Part shown: positions 1 to 10,919 of the stretch, in pieces
Position numbering within the stretch: position 1 is the stretch's first letter
Layout: every line of letters begins with the position of its first letter
Source of the DNA: Pholis gunnellus
Taxonomy: Eukaryota; Chordata; Actinopteri; Perciformes; Pholidae
Assembly: GCA_910591455.2 (NCBI GenBank)
Contig: OU342817.1
Span: 11,008,415 to 11,072,414, forward strand
Direction of reading: 5' to 3'
DNA: 64,000 bases
Program-made: the position numbers and the translations under genes
Notes under the pieces: model-generated
The model's database searches: none
What the model saw: the letters and a program-made list of their open reading frames with translations, nothing else
What the model was told of the DNA's origin: nothing

Positions 1-3000
1 CGAGGTGATCGGCTGGTCGTCACAGGGCAACTGAAAGCCTTTTATGTCGGCACCTATCACACCTGGAAAGAGAAAAATCACACATTTTAATCCTATTTTT
101 GTAACCATCAGAAATAATAATTTGCGGGGGAAATGTACGCGTAAACATTTTTGGGTGTTTCCCAATACAACGTTCACAAAATTCCGCTTTGTCGGGGACA
201 AATCACAACGATTTGCAGATGAAAAGCTTTAAATCCTTTTGAAGAGCTCCTTTAACCTTCACATGGGATTCAGCAGTGACACTAACTGCTGGAATAATGT
301 TTGTCAAGCTGGTTTGAGTTTAAGGTGGAAGGTTCATCTGTGTGAGGGGGCGGGGGGGGGGGGGGGGGGGGGTATCATTGTGACATGAGTGTTTTAGCCT
401 CGGACCAATACGACAATGTGTGATAGGCAGAGGTCAGAGGGCAGAGTTCATGAGCAGTTTATCTCCCAGAGCAAAAACAGATGGGTAGGGTTCCTCTGGG
501 TAGCCAGAGGAATGGTCGACTGCTGCCCTGAAGCGAAACAAAGTGCTCACAGATACAGTAACACAGCAGCATTAATTAGTGACTTTTTTTATTTGTTGCA
601 TCTTATTTAATTTTTGCCCAAACTATCAAAGCAGGCAGTGTTTTGGTGGGCTAGCAGTCTACAATGCATACCAGTTATTGTAAAACCGCTACTTCAATTA
701 TTCTCAATTCAAGTCGTTCCCTTGTTGTATCACTGCTACGGTCAACAAAGGAAAAAAATGTCAAAATAAATAAAATGATCTGGACAACTACTGGCTCAGA
801 GTGCCATGAACATTGTACATGATGATACTCATCCTCCCTAGACCCCCGGCCTTTCATCTAGCACCACCAACAGGCCAACATACAGATTTGTGCACAGTAA
901 ATATTTGAAATCTAACATCAACTACCCCGGTGAATAGACTCTTTTCCTTTGGGACACTTTAATGACTTTCCTTAGGTGCCAGGTCAAATTGTGCACAAGA
1001 TACTGAAAACTATTCCAAGAACATGCGGTGGATATTTACATTCCCCTGAAAGTGAAACCTAGTGTTGACGAGCCCCCGACCTTCTCTATCACCACAATTA
1101 TGCTATCCTTTATATTGTTGCGCAAGAAATATCAACATTTTAACCAGTCATGAAGTTACGTTTATTTATGCTCCCTAGTGGAGGGACATCTACATTTTTG
1201 ACACTCCAGGAGCTTCATCTTTTTAAAACAAAATGTCAACTTTAGACATAAATATGAAATCTTCTGCCTCCCTCCGGTGTCTTTTGAAGTATCAAGGTCT
1301 GGCAAGATTGGTAAGCATGAGCCCTGTGCACCTAACTGACGACATATTTCATGTTTTATGGTTAATAAAGTTTATAGTTTAAAAACGTATCACCTTTAGA
1401 AGCCATGTGGGAGCTAGAAAGCTGCCTACACACAGGAAAAAATAGATATATTTGGCAGAAAAAGACTGGTTCAATAAACAGGTTAATACCAAGGCCTCCA
1501 GCATGAGCGTCAATGAGAGAAGCACCGACTGCAGTTCCTGGCTCCAAACTCAAGTCTGCTGCTGCCTCCTGGGTGAGGCCGTCTCCCAACGGGCTCCCTG
1601 GAGAACAAGTGGCGCTGCCTGGATGACATAACACGGCACAGCTTAAATAATGAAAGAAGAAGTCTTGAGTAGATGATGTGTTTGAAAAGAACACAACATG
1701 AAGTGAACAATATGTTCTGTTTTCTTTCCATCTTAAGATATACAACTGATTATAAGCTTGTTTGTTAATGTCTTTACCTATTTTGGAAAAGTTGTTTTCC
1801 AGGAGATCCTCGAGTCCAATGTTGGTCCAAAAACCAGCATCCCATCCATCTGGAGGGCAATAAGTCCATTTACACACCAGAGTACATAAAGACCTGTGAA
1901 ACATCGCCAACAGATCAAGAGCATCTGGTGAAGACCAAAGTATCAAAAAACCTTTATCTATAGTAAAACCCACATTTCTTAGAATGTCTTAGAATAACCT
2001 CGTTCTTTCTTTTAAATACAAGAATAATATTTCAGCAGCTTAGCTTCATCTTATCATTATGAGACTGTAGTCACTAAGAACATGGTTTTAATCCCACTCT
2101 GAAATTCATGTTTCAAACACATATTGCACATGTAAATAAAAAGGAGGTTTAAACATCATTCAATCACCAAACAAAGCTCACCGAGTCAAAGAGCCTGTTG
2201 CCTTCCACGACAGGAAGTCTGGAAGGTCGAAAAAGTGAGCAGCTTTGTTCCAGCAGCTTTCTCTTAGATTCTGATTAGAAGACAAAATAAATGTGTGCTA
2301 ATGAACCAATGATCAGTGAGTAAGAACAGCACATGCATGTACTGGCAGACCTTAAAAAGGGATAGTTCACCTCAAAAATACATATGTTTTCCTCTAACCT
2401 GTAGTGATATTCATCAGTCTAGATTGTTTTTGGTGTGAGTGTTGGAGATATCGGCCGCAGAGATGCCTGCGATGGAACTATAGATCCTACGTGAAACTGC
2501 TCACAACAAGGTCTGTGGGATATCTTGAGTAACCGGGTCATGATTTATGGAGAGAAACATTGCTTTTTACTTTTTAAAATGTTTTTTTTGGCGCTTTGAG
2601 CACCACACGTCGAGTGCCAGATAGTCCCATTATATTGCAGAGAAGACAGACATCTCTATGGCTGATATCTCTAAAACTAGGCAACTCACACCAAAACAAC
2701 CTACATTGGTAAATAGCACGACAGGTAAGAGGACAAATATGGGGAGAGAATATGGAGAGAAAAGGGTGAATAAGGAAGAAAAACTACAACAACAGCACAC
2801 ATGTTGACCAGCAGCCAATACAGAGAGCGACAATAAAACGTGTAGAGATCAGTGATCCCGTGTTGACCTCGGTCACCTCTCACCTCTTTGAGCCAGAGCA
2901 GCTTAGGGGGTTGCAACTCTGGTGACATGACCCCTCCCACCCTGCTCAGGACCTTGTGGCCGGTGTTGGTTATACGAGCGGCCTGCTCTTCAGCACGATG

Positions 3001-4536
3001 GTCCATCCACATCACCATATTCCTTTGTTTGTCACCTGGGAAAGCCAGGAGGGGAAGGGGGAGGATCCGGTTATAGTGAGAGCACAATGTAAATATAGCA
3101 AATATTTTAACATTAAATTGGTCTATGAGGAGATGGCAAACACAACTCAGACTGTGATATTAATCTATTATCTAGGCAGCATATGATCAGCCATTTAGCC
3201 TAACTACATGGGTCCTGACTCCTGTGTCACTTGAAAATAACATGAATCCCAACCAACTCCAGGGGTTCTGTTCTGTAGCTGACCCTGACCTCTGACCTCG
3301 CTGTGTAGGAGGGGGTTTTACCTCCAGGGATCAATAAAGTATCCAATTACATTAGACCAAAACCAGCAATCCAAGCTTAACTCAACAACTGAAAGGTTTC
3401 ATGCCAAAACACTCAAAAGGAATCCATTCTAGTACAATTTTACAATCAGAATTTTCAAAAACAGAATTAATTCCACCTTTAATAACCTAAAGTGCAACGG
3501 TCGGGCTGTTAGTCAAATAAATATTTCACTTACCACCCTGACTGACCGGCACAGGCTGGAAGCTTTGGTCTAAAACCACGAGTGAGCAGGTGGCATCAAA
3601 GCCGATCCCTCGTACCTGACTCTTCTCCACACTTTGGGTAACTCTCTGGAACAGATATAAATGATACTCCGAGTCATTAGGTCAATGGTTGTATACATAA
3701 GTAATACCTGTGGAGAGATTATAAGAGGGTATGTATGATATATTAGCAGGCACTGCATTACAGTTAGAGTGTGTGTTACAGTGAAACATGTACAACAATT
3801 GGAATGAGCCCTGATTTATTTCCACAAATGATCAGAGTGTTTGAATAACCCTGATACAGTTGTCCTTGTCCTCTCAGCCAACAACTAGTTGCCAGAGGTT
3901 TTGTGGAAAGATTATGAAGCAACTCAAATACTTTGAAAGTCGTTTGTTTAAAGAGAAGACAGACATCTCTATGGCTGATATCTCTAAAACTAGGCAACTC
4001 ACACCAAAACAACCAACATTGGTAACTAGCACTACAGGTAAGAGGACAAATATGGGGAGAGAATATAGAGATATATATATATATATATATATATAACTGG
4101 CCCAGTGGTAGTAATGTTAGCTTGGTGGGAATGAAAACTTGACCAAAACCAAACAAAATGTAATAAACAATATCCAGTTGTGACGTCTTAACAGCTACTT
4201 TAAACTGATTAGAAATGAACACATTTGGAACACAACATGTGTGGTTTAGTTTATGATGGGGCACTTGAGTTTGTCTGATATTATTGGGTGGGCACGTGTT
4301 CATTAAAGGCAGGGAATAAACCAGTGCTCTAGGTCACCATGCCAGTAACTTACCTTGACCACTGTGCAGCACTTCTCCCAGATCTCAGTGGAGGACTGCA
4401 CATAGTGGTCAGACTGGGGCTCCCAGATGCTGATGGGCTCCTCTGCAGTGCTCTTCAGCAGGCCAGCCCTGGTCACCAGTGCAGCCCTCACACTGGCGGT
4501 GCCCACGTCCACCCCAATGTAGTAAACCTCAGCCAT
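1..4536 (-). CDS. fggy: FGGY carbohydrate kinase domain-containing protein, 5' half (partial, runs off left edge)
   Basis: This gene encodes a cytosolic FGGY-family sugar kinase; mammalian and yeast orthologues are reported to phosphorylate D-ribulose. Seven coding exons read on the minus strand: 4354-4536 (ATG at 4534-4536), 3534-3645, 2884-3035, 2182-2270, 1778-1893, 1490-1618 and 1-62. All have GT-AG borders and together give about 281 codons, roughly half of the ~550-residue family length. The protein opens with MAEVYYIGVDVGTASVRA, the phosphate-binding loop of the actin-like kinase fold. Later blocks match vertebrate FGGY: GIGFDATCSLVVLD, the MWMDHRA segment, PPKLLWLKE, HFFDLPDFLSWKATG, and ASLIDAHAGGLG running across the junction into GVIGADI. 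The ATPase C-terminal half lies outside the window. The gene is divergent from jun, as in human. Identification is by recognised family sequence, not by a search. Confidence 0.95.
800..1110. repeat. Decayed teleost dispersed repeat in the last visible fggy intron
   Basis: The stretch around 845-890 ('cggcctttcatctagcaccacc') and 1040-1110 resembles the common fish repeat with 'cttttcatctagcgccacc' and 'acattcatg...cccc' blocks. A better copy lies at 26400-26790. The element is degraded and its ends are uncertain. The rest of the 63-1489 intron holds a G homopolymer at 352-372 and nothing else I can name. Confidence 0.4.
2352..2780. repeat. Fold-back (inverted-repeat) MITE-like element in an fggy intron
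   Basis: The left arm (about 2380-2470) and the right arm (about 2639-2766) are imperfect inverted copies sharing a 'ttgttttggtgtgag' block followed by a 'gagatatc...gcc' block. The right arm has a second, near-identical direct copy at 3952-4070. This looks like a non-autonomous DNA transposon family. The outer ends are approximate. Confidence 0.6.
3952..4095. repeat. Second copy of the right arm of the fold-back repeat, ending in a (TA)n microsatellite
   Basis: Bases 3952-4070 repeat 2639-2757 with only a handful of mismatches, in direct orientation and in the next fggy intron. A (TA)n run at about 4071-4095 follows directly, so the element either carried or seeded the microsatellite. Confidence 0.7.
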
Positions 4537-4559
4537 GAGGAGACCAGCTGAATGGAGAG

Positions 4560-6318
4560 GGGGGGGGAAGGACCCAGGAGTTGATTATTAACCAGGTTAC
4601 ACCGTCAATGTCAACATTGAATGGACTGTTTCGCAATAGATGAAACGAAACACATATCAACGTAAGTATATATTACATACTTGCTTTTAATTAATGACTT
4701 ATTTTGTATGTTGTGGCGCATGAGACACTGGAATCAGCTGAATGATAAACGCTACAGTGCAGCAACAGAGATTTTCTACTCATGTTTTGCACGGAAACAC
4801 TTTCACAACAGACGTTATCAGACGCAGAGGACATGTGTACACCAGTTATAACAACATATCCGAACTTACCAGCTGGTCAAAATCTTATTTCACCGCACAA
4901 AACATCACTTTTGAGTTTCTGTAAAACGTACTTCGTGCTGAGGACGGTGGCTGCTACGGAACGCGAAACCGGACAAAAAGGGCAAAGTCGATTTTCTTTT
5001 CCCTCTCATGCTGAGCGGTGTAAAGTCCAAAGGAAGTCAAGTAAGCGCCATGAATGTGTTACTAGAATCCTCCCTCTCTGTCTCTCCCTCGTTATCATCT
5101 TATGTTTGGATGATCCAGAAATTTAGAAGACTATTGGGTCATGGAAAAATCACTGTAACTCAAAAATAGTCTAAATATTCTATACATAGCTGACTGCGGG
5201 AGAAGGGAATGCCTTAATTAAATAAGTAGATTAATATGATACCGAAAACTTATTCCACTTAGTTAAAGTAGACCAATCTGACTATAATAACAATGATCAA
5301 TAGCTGAATGGAAAACATTTTGTTTTGTTGTTTATTGCACTTTTTGTCTTCTTTATAAAATGTACTGGGCTTTCACACAATTTCAACCCATCCACATCAT
5401 TATTAGACAACCAAAGAAAGTGCTACCGGAGTGTAATGATGTTGTAAAAAGACCCCCCAAACACACACAGGGAGGATGTGGAGGTGGATGGGTCAAACCA
5501 ACAGGACTGTCAACCAGGAGGCCAGTATTCGAGTTATTTATAAGTTGCATCAGTGATGTTTTCCGTACGTTACATTGTTCAAGTTTTACGTACTTACCTA
5601 ACTAAATGGTTTTGTTGCCTGAACCTAAGTTTACGTAGTTGTTTTAAGCCCAGCCGTGGTGTTTTTCCTCAAGCTAACTAAGCGGTTGAGTTGTTTTAAT
5701 TCACAACGTTAACCACGAGTTTAAAGCGACCGTAGTGGAGCATCACAGTTTGATGCGCTGGGCGACTCAGTGACTCAGAAAGTGACACCAAGGGTCCTAA
5801 CAAAGCGTCAATATGTGACGAGTTGGGATGAGAACGTGTTGAGCATGCACAATGCAAGGGCTCTGGAACAACAAGCAAAACTAAATTGTATGCGTTGTGC
5901 AATGTTGTTAAGTACACTAGTGTTTTTTTACTCAAAATGTCTCCTGTCAAAAAGGTCTATGAAAAACTATGAGTAAAGACAGTGTACACAAGTTACTAAC
6001 CACTTATATGTAAGCAGAAGGACATGATTTACTGGAACAGATAATCTGTTAGCGTTAGGGCGGCAAAATGTCCCAAAACCTGCCATCAAAAGCACAAAGA
6101 CTTTAATTGTGATGCTTTCTAGTCTGGTCACTTCCCTCTATTGGGCTCTTTTCTTAGAGGAGATCAACAGCTGTCTCAAAGAAGCGGTGCTGGCTGTGAT
6201 CAGCGTGTTTGGAACAGGAACCAAGCAGCAGGACAGGAAGAAACAGATGTGCTTCAACAAACACTGCATGGACAGTGTTTGAAATCTCATCTGTCTCACT
6301 CACTGCTTGGTGTGTGTG

Positions 6319-6370
<52 letters not shown>

Positions 6371-8270
6371 TGTCCCTCTGGTCCACGCCTGACTGTAATC
6401 AAAACTTTGCTCTGTTGATACATCAACACATGCATATATAGTCTTTCTCTATGTTTTTCTCTCATGAAAGGGGGTGAGTGTTTCCATGGACCCTGGACTG
6501 TCCCTCCTCTGCACAACAAAAGCAGGCATTTTGGGAGACGGGGCAGGACCGGCTCCTGATTATAAAAACTGCATGCAGTGGAAACAGCTGGCCCGGGCAG
6601 GGAGGAGGAAAGCGCTGTTATCTAAAAAGCGAACCCATCGGGCCAGCAGAGGGAAAAAGCTGACAGAGAAACAGGAAGCACAGCCAGGACACAGTGGTAG
6701 TTTGATAGGAAAATAGGCAACTCCTCAGTGGGGCTTAACACAGGTGTTCAAAGAGAGACACAGAGAGAGTTAAGTGGCTCAGAAAGTTATTGTTTCATTA
6801 GAAGTTGCTCTATTCTGTTAGGAGAGGAGGAACCATGAAAGAAACTGAGGTCTTTCTTAACTTCATTACCACTGTGGTATTAGACACACAAGTTTCTGAA
6901 GCATTCCAACGCTGGATTTCTACTTCAGGGTGTCACATATTCCCGAATGGGTGTTGCACCGTCGCGTTGTGAGGACAACATGTCATCTCAAGAGTGTTGA
7001 CCTCAAGCAGCTCTGGTTCTCCCAGGCTGTCTGGGGCTGTTAACTTATTTATAGTTGGCTTGAGGAGAACATGTTGAATAATACAATGGGGGGAGGGGGG
7101 GGCAGACAGACTGGACTGCAGCTGTACAGAGCCTTCAGTCACATATGAGTGTCAACCACAGAATGTAATGAATATATTTCCTGCATTATCGCGCAACTTA
7201 AATACGTGCGCAAGCAAAGATCAAGTGGGCAAATTATAAGTATAGGGCTGATGTATAAATCATGATTTACCTTGATGACAATAAATGCAGCAACCTGTTT
7301 AATTCATCCGTGCATATTCTTACGTCCATGTTGGCTCTATTCTGATGTTTGTCCTTATTACATATATGACCTTGTTAATACACAAATGACATAGAATTAT
7401 TGGTTGTTGGAGCTATTACCACTTGAGTATATGAGAGAGATTTAGATTGTATATTAATCTATTGGAATTTGCAATAAAATATAAATTTAGAACAGTAAGA
7501 GATTCACAATGTCTGTTGTATAGATTCATCTTAACGTTTAGCCCTATAAATCAATATTAATTAATTGTGTAATTCCAGTAGCAAGTATACCACAACCCGA
7601 TATAAACAGTAACAATTTGACTGATATTTGCTGAAGTGTATGGTGGCTGCCCATCTTGGTTGTTGTGATAAGTCTAAATCTCTGTAGACTATGTGTTGGT
7701 ATGTTGAGAACTATGAAAACCTGCGGTCATATTTATTGTATGTTTTATATAATATTCAGCTACTAAAGTTGATTGTGATTCTCAGAGCACATATCTTCAT
7801 TCTCTCTGCAAGAAGTTAGAACGGCAACTCAAACAAGTACAGTTGGAGAGAGTATTTTTTTTTTCTTTCTTAAAATGTGGCGTTCACAACAAAAGAAAGC
7901 CTGGTGCAGGTGTGACCTAATTTTCTTTCTTCTATCTTTAACCCTTAACTACATTACCAGCCAATCGCACTCACTGTGGGAACGTACATCACAAATAAAA
8001 CAGCATATATAATATACGAGACACTGAGAATGTCATCTCACTGCATTTTGATAATGAGGTAATCGTTTCAATGTGCTCTCACGCGTAACTTTATATATGT
8101 TCCTGAACACAAACGTCTTATTGAGGGACCGCTGATTCGCTGTTGTGTGTTGATCAAGGTTAAACCCCACGGACCATCTGGAGCAGCCCTCGCCTCAGGA
8201 TGGGTAACTAATAATTGAGCGGGTAACTAAATATTCAAAAACACTACGTAATCCCGGCGTACATTGCTCC
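4560..8270. other. fggy-jun divergent intergenic region
   Basis: This 3.7 kb spacer separates two divergent genes, so it should hold the fggy promoter (probably within a few hundred bases right of 4560) and distal jun elements. I see no convincing gene. It contains the (TG)n tract at 6311-6368 and an exon-like open segment near 6157-6280 (see findings). A jun2TRE-like octamer in reverse orientation (TGAGGTAA) sits at 8055-8062. The stretch from about 7150 to 7900 is AT-rich and featureless. Confidence 0.6.
6311..6368. repeat. (TG)n microsatellite
   Basis: A nearly pure TG dinucleotide run with single C interruptions. It creates spurious Cys-Val or His-Thr reading frames on both strands. Confidence 0.98.
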
Positions 8271-8277
8271 ACCGTCT

Positions 8278-8422
8278 GCATTACCTAATCCCAGAAGCCA
8301 TCGCGGGGGGGCGGGGATATGGCTAGTTGTCAGAGCAACCTGCATGTCATTAGAGACACTCCACCCACTATATCGTTTCCAGCCAATCGGAGGCCGTAGA
8401 AATGACATCATTGTTATTTTCA
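8278..8422 (+). promoter_or_regulatory. jun proximal promoter: distal TRE-like site, GC box, CCAAT, jun1TRE and AT-rich element
   Basis: The order matches my memory of the mammalian c-jun promoter. TTACCTAA at 8281-8288 differs by one base from the human jun2TRE TTACCTCA and is followed by the same ATCCC. A GC box (gggggcgggg) lies at about 8305-8316, CCAAT at 8383-8387, and an exact jun1TRE TGACATCA at 8403-8410. An A/T-rich MEF2-like stretch follows at about 8413-8422. The two TREs are 122 bp apart, close to the roughly 119 bp I recall in human. A 'ggataaag' motif at about 8443-8450 resembles sequence near the human start site, so transcription probably begins around 8430-8480. These sites would carry Jun/ATF2 autoregulation. 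Confidence 0.8.
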
Positions 8423-8598
8423 GTAGAGCTGCAGCTTAGAGGTGGATAAAGTTCGTCTCCACGTTGGAAGAGATAGAAAGTATTATCCCCGTTCGGACCC
8501 CGTTTCTGCGTTTTGGGAAGGAGGATCAACTCAAAGCGGATACTTCAGGTGTGGAAACACCGAGGCTCGGCGACGGAGGGAACAACGTTTTTTTGTTG

Positions 8599-8787
8599 AT
8601 GATCGCGCGGTACACGAGAGAAAAGTTTTCTCAGGACACGAAGTTGTCAAGTGAGTTGAACTTCAACAATAGGCGGATTCTATCAGAAGACAGTCGAGAG
8701 ATCGGGAGGCACGGGGCACATGTAAACAGTCGGTCTTTGGTGTTTTTTTTAATAAGAAAAAAGGAGAATAGACCTCATTCTAGGTGA
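8599..8787 (+). other. Upstream ORF of 62 codons in the jun 5' leader
   Basis: If transcription starts around 8430-8480, the first AUG in the leader is at 8599-8601. It opens a 62-codon frame ending at 8785-8787, twelve bases before the main ATG. A start-stop pair, ATG TAA, lies inside it in another frame at 8720-8725. The peptide has no recognisable domain. If translated, these ORFs would tend to reduce initiation at the jun start. That they are translated is inference. Confidence 0.4.
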
Positions 8788-8799
8788 TAAAAAACTTTT

Positions 8800-9771
8800 A
8801 TGTCCAGAAAAATGGAAGCGACGTTTTACGACGAAGCCGTGAATGGCTCCAGCTCTCAGCATGACGGACCGACGGTGTATGGGTTCAACCCCAAAACCCT
8901 CAAGCAGACCATGACGCTAAACCTCAACGACCCGAAAAACTTCAGGCCCCAGCTGAGCGCCAAGGCCCTGGACATCCTGACGTCCCCAGATGTCGGCTTG
9001 CTGAAGCTGGCCTCGCCTGAACTGGAGCGATTAATCATTCAGTCCTGCACCGGACTGACGACACCCACCCCGACCCAGTTCGTCTGTCCCAAGAACATCA
9101 CCGACGAGCAGGAGGGGTTCGCGGAGGGGTTTGTGAGGGCTCTGGCGGAGCTCCACTACCACCAGCAGCCCCCCGCCGTCCACCCTGACGCGCAGAGCGG
9201 CGCGAACAACGGCATGGGATCCGGCTCCGCTGCGTCCGAAAGCGACGAGATTCCCTACAGCTGCACGGTGCGCACCGACCCGCCGGCGTACACAAACCTG
9301 GGGGCTTTCAGCCGGGCCGTGGGCTCTGCGTCGACACCTGCCAGCGAGAGGCACCCGCCTTTGAGTTACCCAACCGCCCCGCAGCAGTCCCACAGCAACA
9401 TGGACCACCTGGCGGCGGCGGCGGCGCAGCACTCGCGGCTACAGGCGCTCAAAGAGGAGCCGCAGACGGTGCCCGAGATGTCCGGCGACACCCCGCCGCT
9501 CTCCCCCATCAACATGGAGAACCAGGAGCGCATCAAAGCGGAGAGGAAGCGCCTGAGGAACAGGGTGGCCGCCTCCAAATGCCGGAAAAGGAAGCTGGAG
9601 AGGATCTCACGGCTGGAGGACCGGGTCAAAAACCTCAAGAACCAAAACACGGACCTGGTTTCCTCTGCCAACGTCCTCCGGGACGAGCTGGCTCTGCTCA
9701 AGCAAAAGGTCATGGACCACGTTAACAGCGGCTGCCAGCTCATTTTGACGCAGCAGCTCCAAGCTTACTAG
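8800..9771 (+). CDS. jun: Transcription factor AP-1 subunit c-Jun
   Basis: An intronless 323-residue bZIP transcription factor that binds AP-1/TRE DNA in the nucleus as a homodimer or with Fos/ATF partners. It opens with MSRKMEATFYDEA, equivalent to mammalian MTAKMETTFYDDA. The delta/JNK-docking region (about 30-60) precedes the JNK phosphoacceptors Ser62 (TSPD) and Ser72 (ASPE). The LKEEPQTVPEM and DTPPLSPI blocks (about 217-237) carry the GSK3 and priming-type sites Thr231 and Ser235. The basic region RNRVAASKCRKRK (253-265) contains the redox cysteine Cys261. Zipper leucines fall at 272, 279, 286, 293 and 300, with a buried Asn at 283. The HVNSGCQLILTQQL tail separates it from JunB and JunD. 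The middle is shorter and divergent, with an alanine run at 205-209. I cannot tell which teleost jun duplicate this is. Confidence 0.97.
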   Translation: MSRKMEATFYDEAVNGSSSQHDGPTVYGFNPKTLKQTMTLNLNDPKNFRPQLSAKALDILTSPDVGLLKLASPELERLIIQSCTGLTTPTPTQFVCPKNITDEQEGFAEGFVRALAELHYHQQPPAVHPDAQSGANNGMGSGSAASESDEIPYSCTVRTDPPAYTNLGAFSRAVGSASTPASERHPPLSYPTAPQQSHSNMDHLAAAAAQHSRLQALKEEPQTVPEMSGDTPPLSPINMENQERIKAERKRLRNRVAASKCRKRKLERISRLEDRVKNLKNQNTDLVSSANVLRDELALLKQKVMDHVNSGCQLILTQQLQAY

Positions 9772-10610
9772 ACTACCAAGGGTTAAAAAAAAAACAAAAA
9801 CCCAAGGGACATTTCTTGTGGACCAAATGCAGTTTAATGTGGCCCGTTCAGCCATGCGGGGGAGCCCCTGCGTTTCATTGACATTGTCCACCAAATTATC
9901 CGCTCAGGCTGCATCCACTAAGTTTCTGCAGACAAAGAGCAAGAATGGAGACTGACAATATACTTGTAATCGGTCAGTGCGATGAATTATTACAGAGCAG
10001 AGGCCACAAAACCTGCAAACCACGGACAAAGCTCAGAGGGAGCTCCTAATACCCCTCTGATGTGACTTGTTGGATTTTTTTATAAAAAAAATGTCGTCGT
10101 CCCCCCCACACACTCAAAACTACAAGATGTATTCAGCCACGCTAATATGGCAAGTTTCCATATCTAAAGCTAAAATGAAACGGAATAAGTCCCATGCAGC
10201 CTTGCGTTCTGACTCCCAGAGCATGTGTGGGATCAAATCGTAAATTGACAGAAACACAATGTGAACGAGGCGTTGCCCTGCAAATCTCCCACTATGTCAA
10301 GTAGCAATTTATGCATAAAGACTTGAGTCAAGCACTGAGTATCCCACCAGCGACTATACAGTATGTACAGAGTAACACTAACAAAAAGCAAATCACACCT
10401 TTTTTAGGCAAGGACTCTCATAGGTGTGTGTAGCGTTTACTGACAAAAAAAAAAAGAGAAAAAAACCTGCCTTACTTTCTTAACCTTTCTGTTCATACAA
10501 CTTTGTGATATAGACCTGAAATAACACTTTGTAATAATATTTGTACGCTGTCTTTTGAGCACTTCAGAACTGTAAATATGACAAAATAAAATGTTGGACA
10601 CGCGAGTTGT
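9772..10610 (+). terminator. jun 3' UTR with polyadenylation signal
   Basis: AT-rich sequence downstream of the jun stop ends with AATAAA at 10585-10590. A Pumilio-type octamer TGTAAATA sits just upstream at 10571-10578. This fits the long, unstable 3' UTR typical of an immediate-early mRNA. The cleavage site is inferred at about 10605-10615. Confidence 0.6.
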
Positions 10611-10764
10611 GTGCGAGTACTTTTGTCTGCTGAATAATTGATCATTGGATCCAGTCTTTGTAATGGCTTTACGTGAAGAGTTTGTTATTGAAGGACCCCG
10701 GGGCGGACGGGATATTGAGTCACCAGTGTCGTGTGTGGCGCTCGTAATGGCTGGCGAGTCTACA

Positions 10765-10865
10765 CGGCCGCTGATTGGACAGCGAGGTGTCGGAAGTGAG
10801 CAGCAGGCAGCCAAATATGGCAAGAGGTCCACAGTGCGCACTGGGACGGTGAGTGAGTCACGGTC
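10765..10865. promoter_or_regulatory. Candidate jun downstream enhancer: CCAAT, CArG box and consensus AP-1 site
   Basis: Within about 90 bp there is an inverted CCAAT (ctgattgg, about 10770-10777), a perfect CArG/SRE box CCAAATATGG at 10811-10820 and a consensus AP-1 heptamer TGAGTCA at 10854-10860. The surroundings (about 10680-10910) are GC-richer than the flanks. The cluster lies about 1 kb past the jun stop and would suit a serum-response enhancer. Function is inferred from motifs only. Confidence 0.45.
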
Positions 10866-10919
10866 CTCCCACTGCAGCTGGCGACTCCCTCCTAGAGCAA
10901 ACCTATGAAGCATACGCAC

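Noticed and set aside
3776..4303. 175-codon minus-strand frame in an fggy intron
   Set aside because: It covers the transposon arm and the (TA)n tract, with poly-Ile/Tyr in the middle. The true fggy splice sites bypass it.
8055..8062. TGAGGTAA, the exact reverse complement of jun2TRE
   Set aside because: It is about 350 bp upstream of the proximal TRE, too far to be the orthologous distal site. The one at 8281 has the conserved flank and spacing. Probably chance.
8442..8654. Open frames at the very start of the jun leader
   Set aside because: They begin with GTG or TTG rather than ATG. Only the frame from the ATG at 8599 is a credible uORF.
9031..9894. Antisense open frames across jun
   Set aside because: They are shadows of the GC-rich coding frame, with Arg/Ala-rich composition and no homology.
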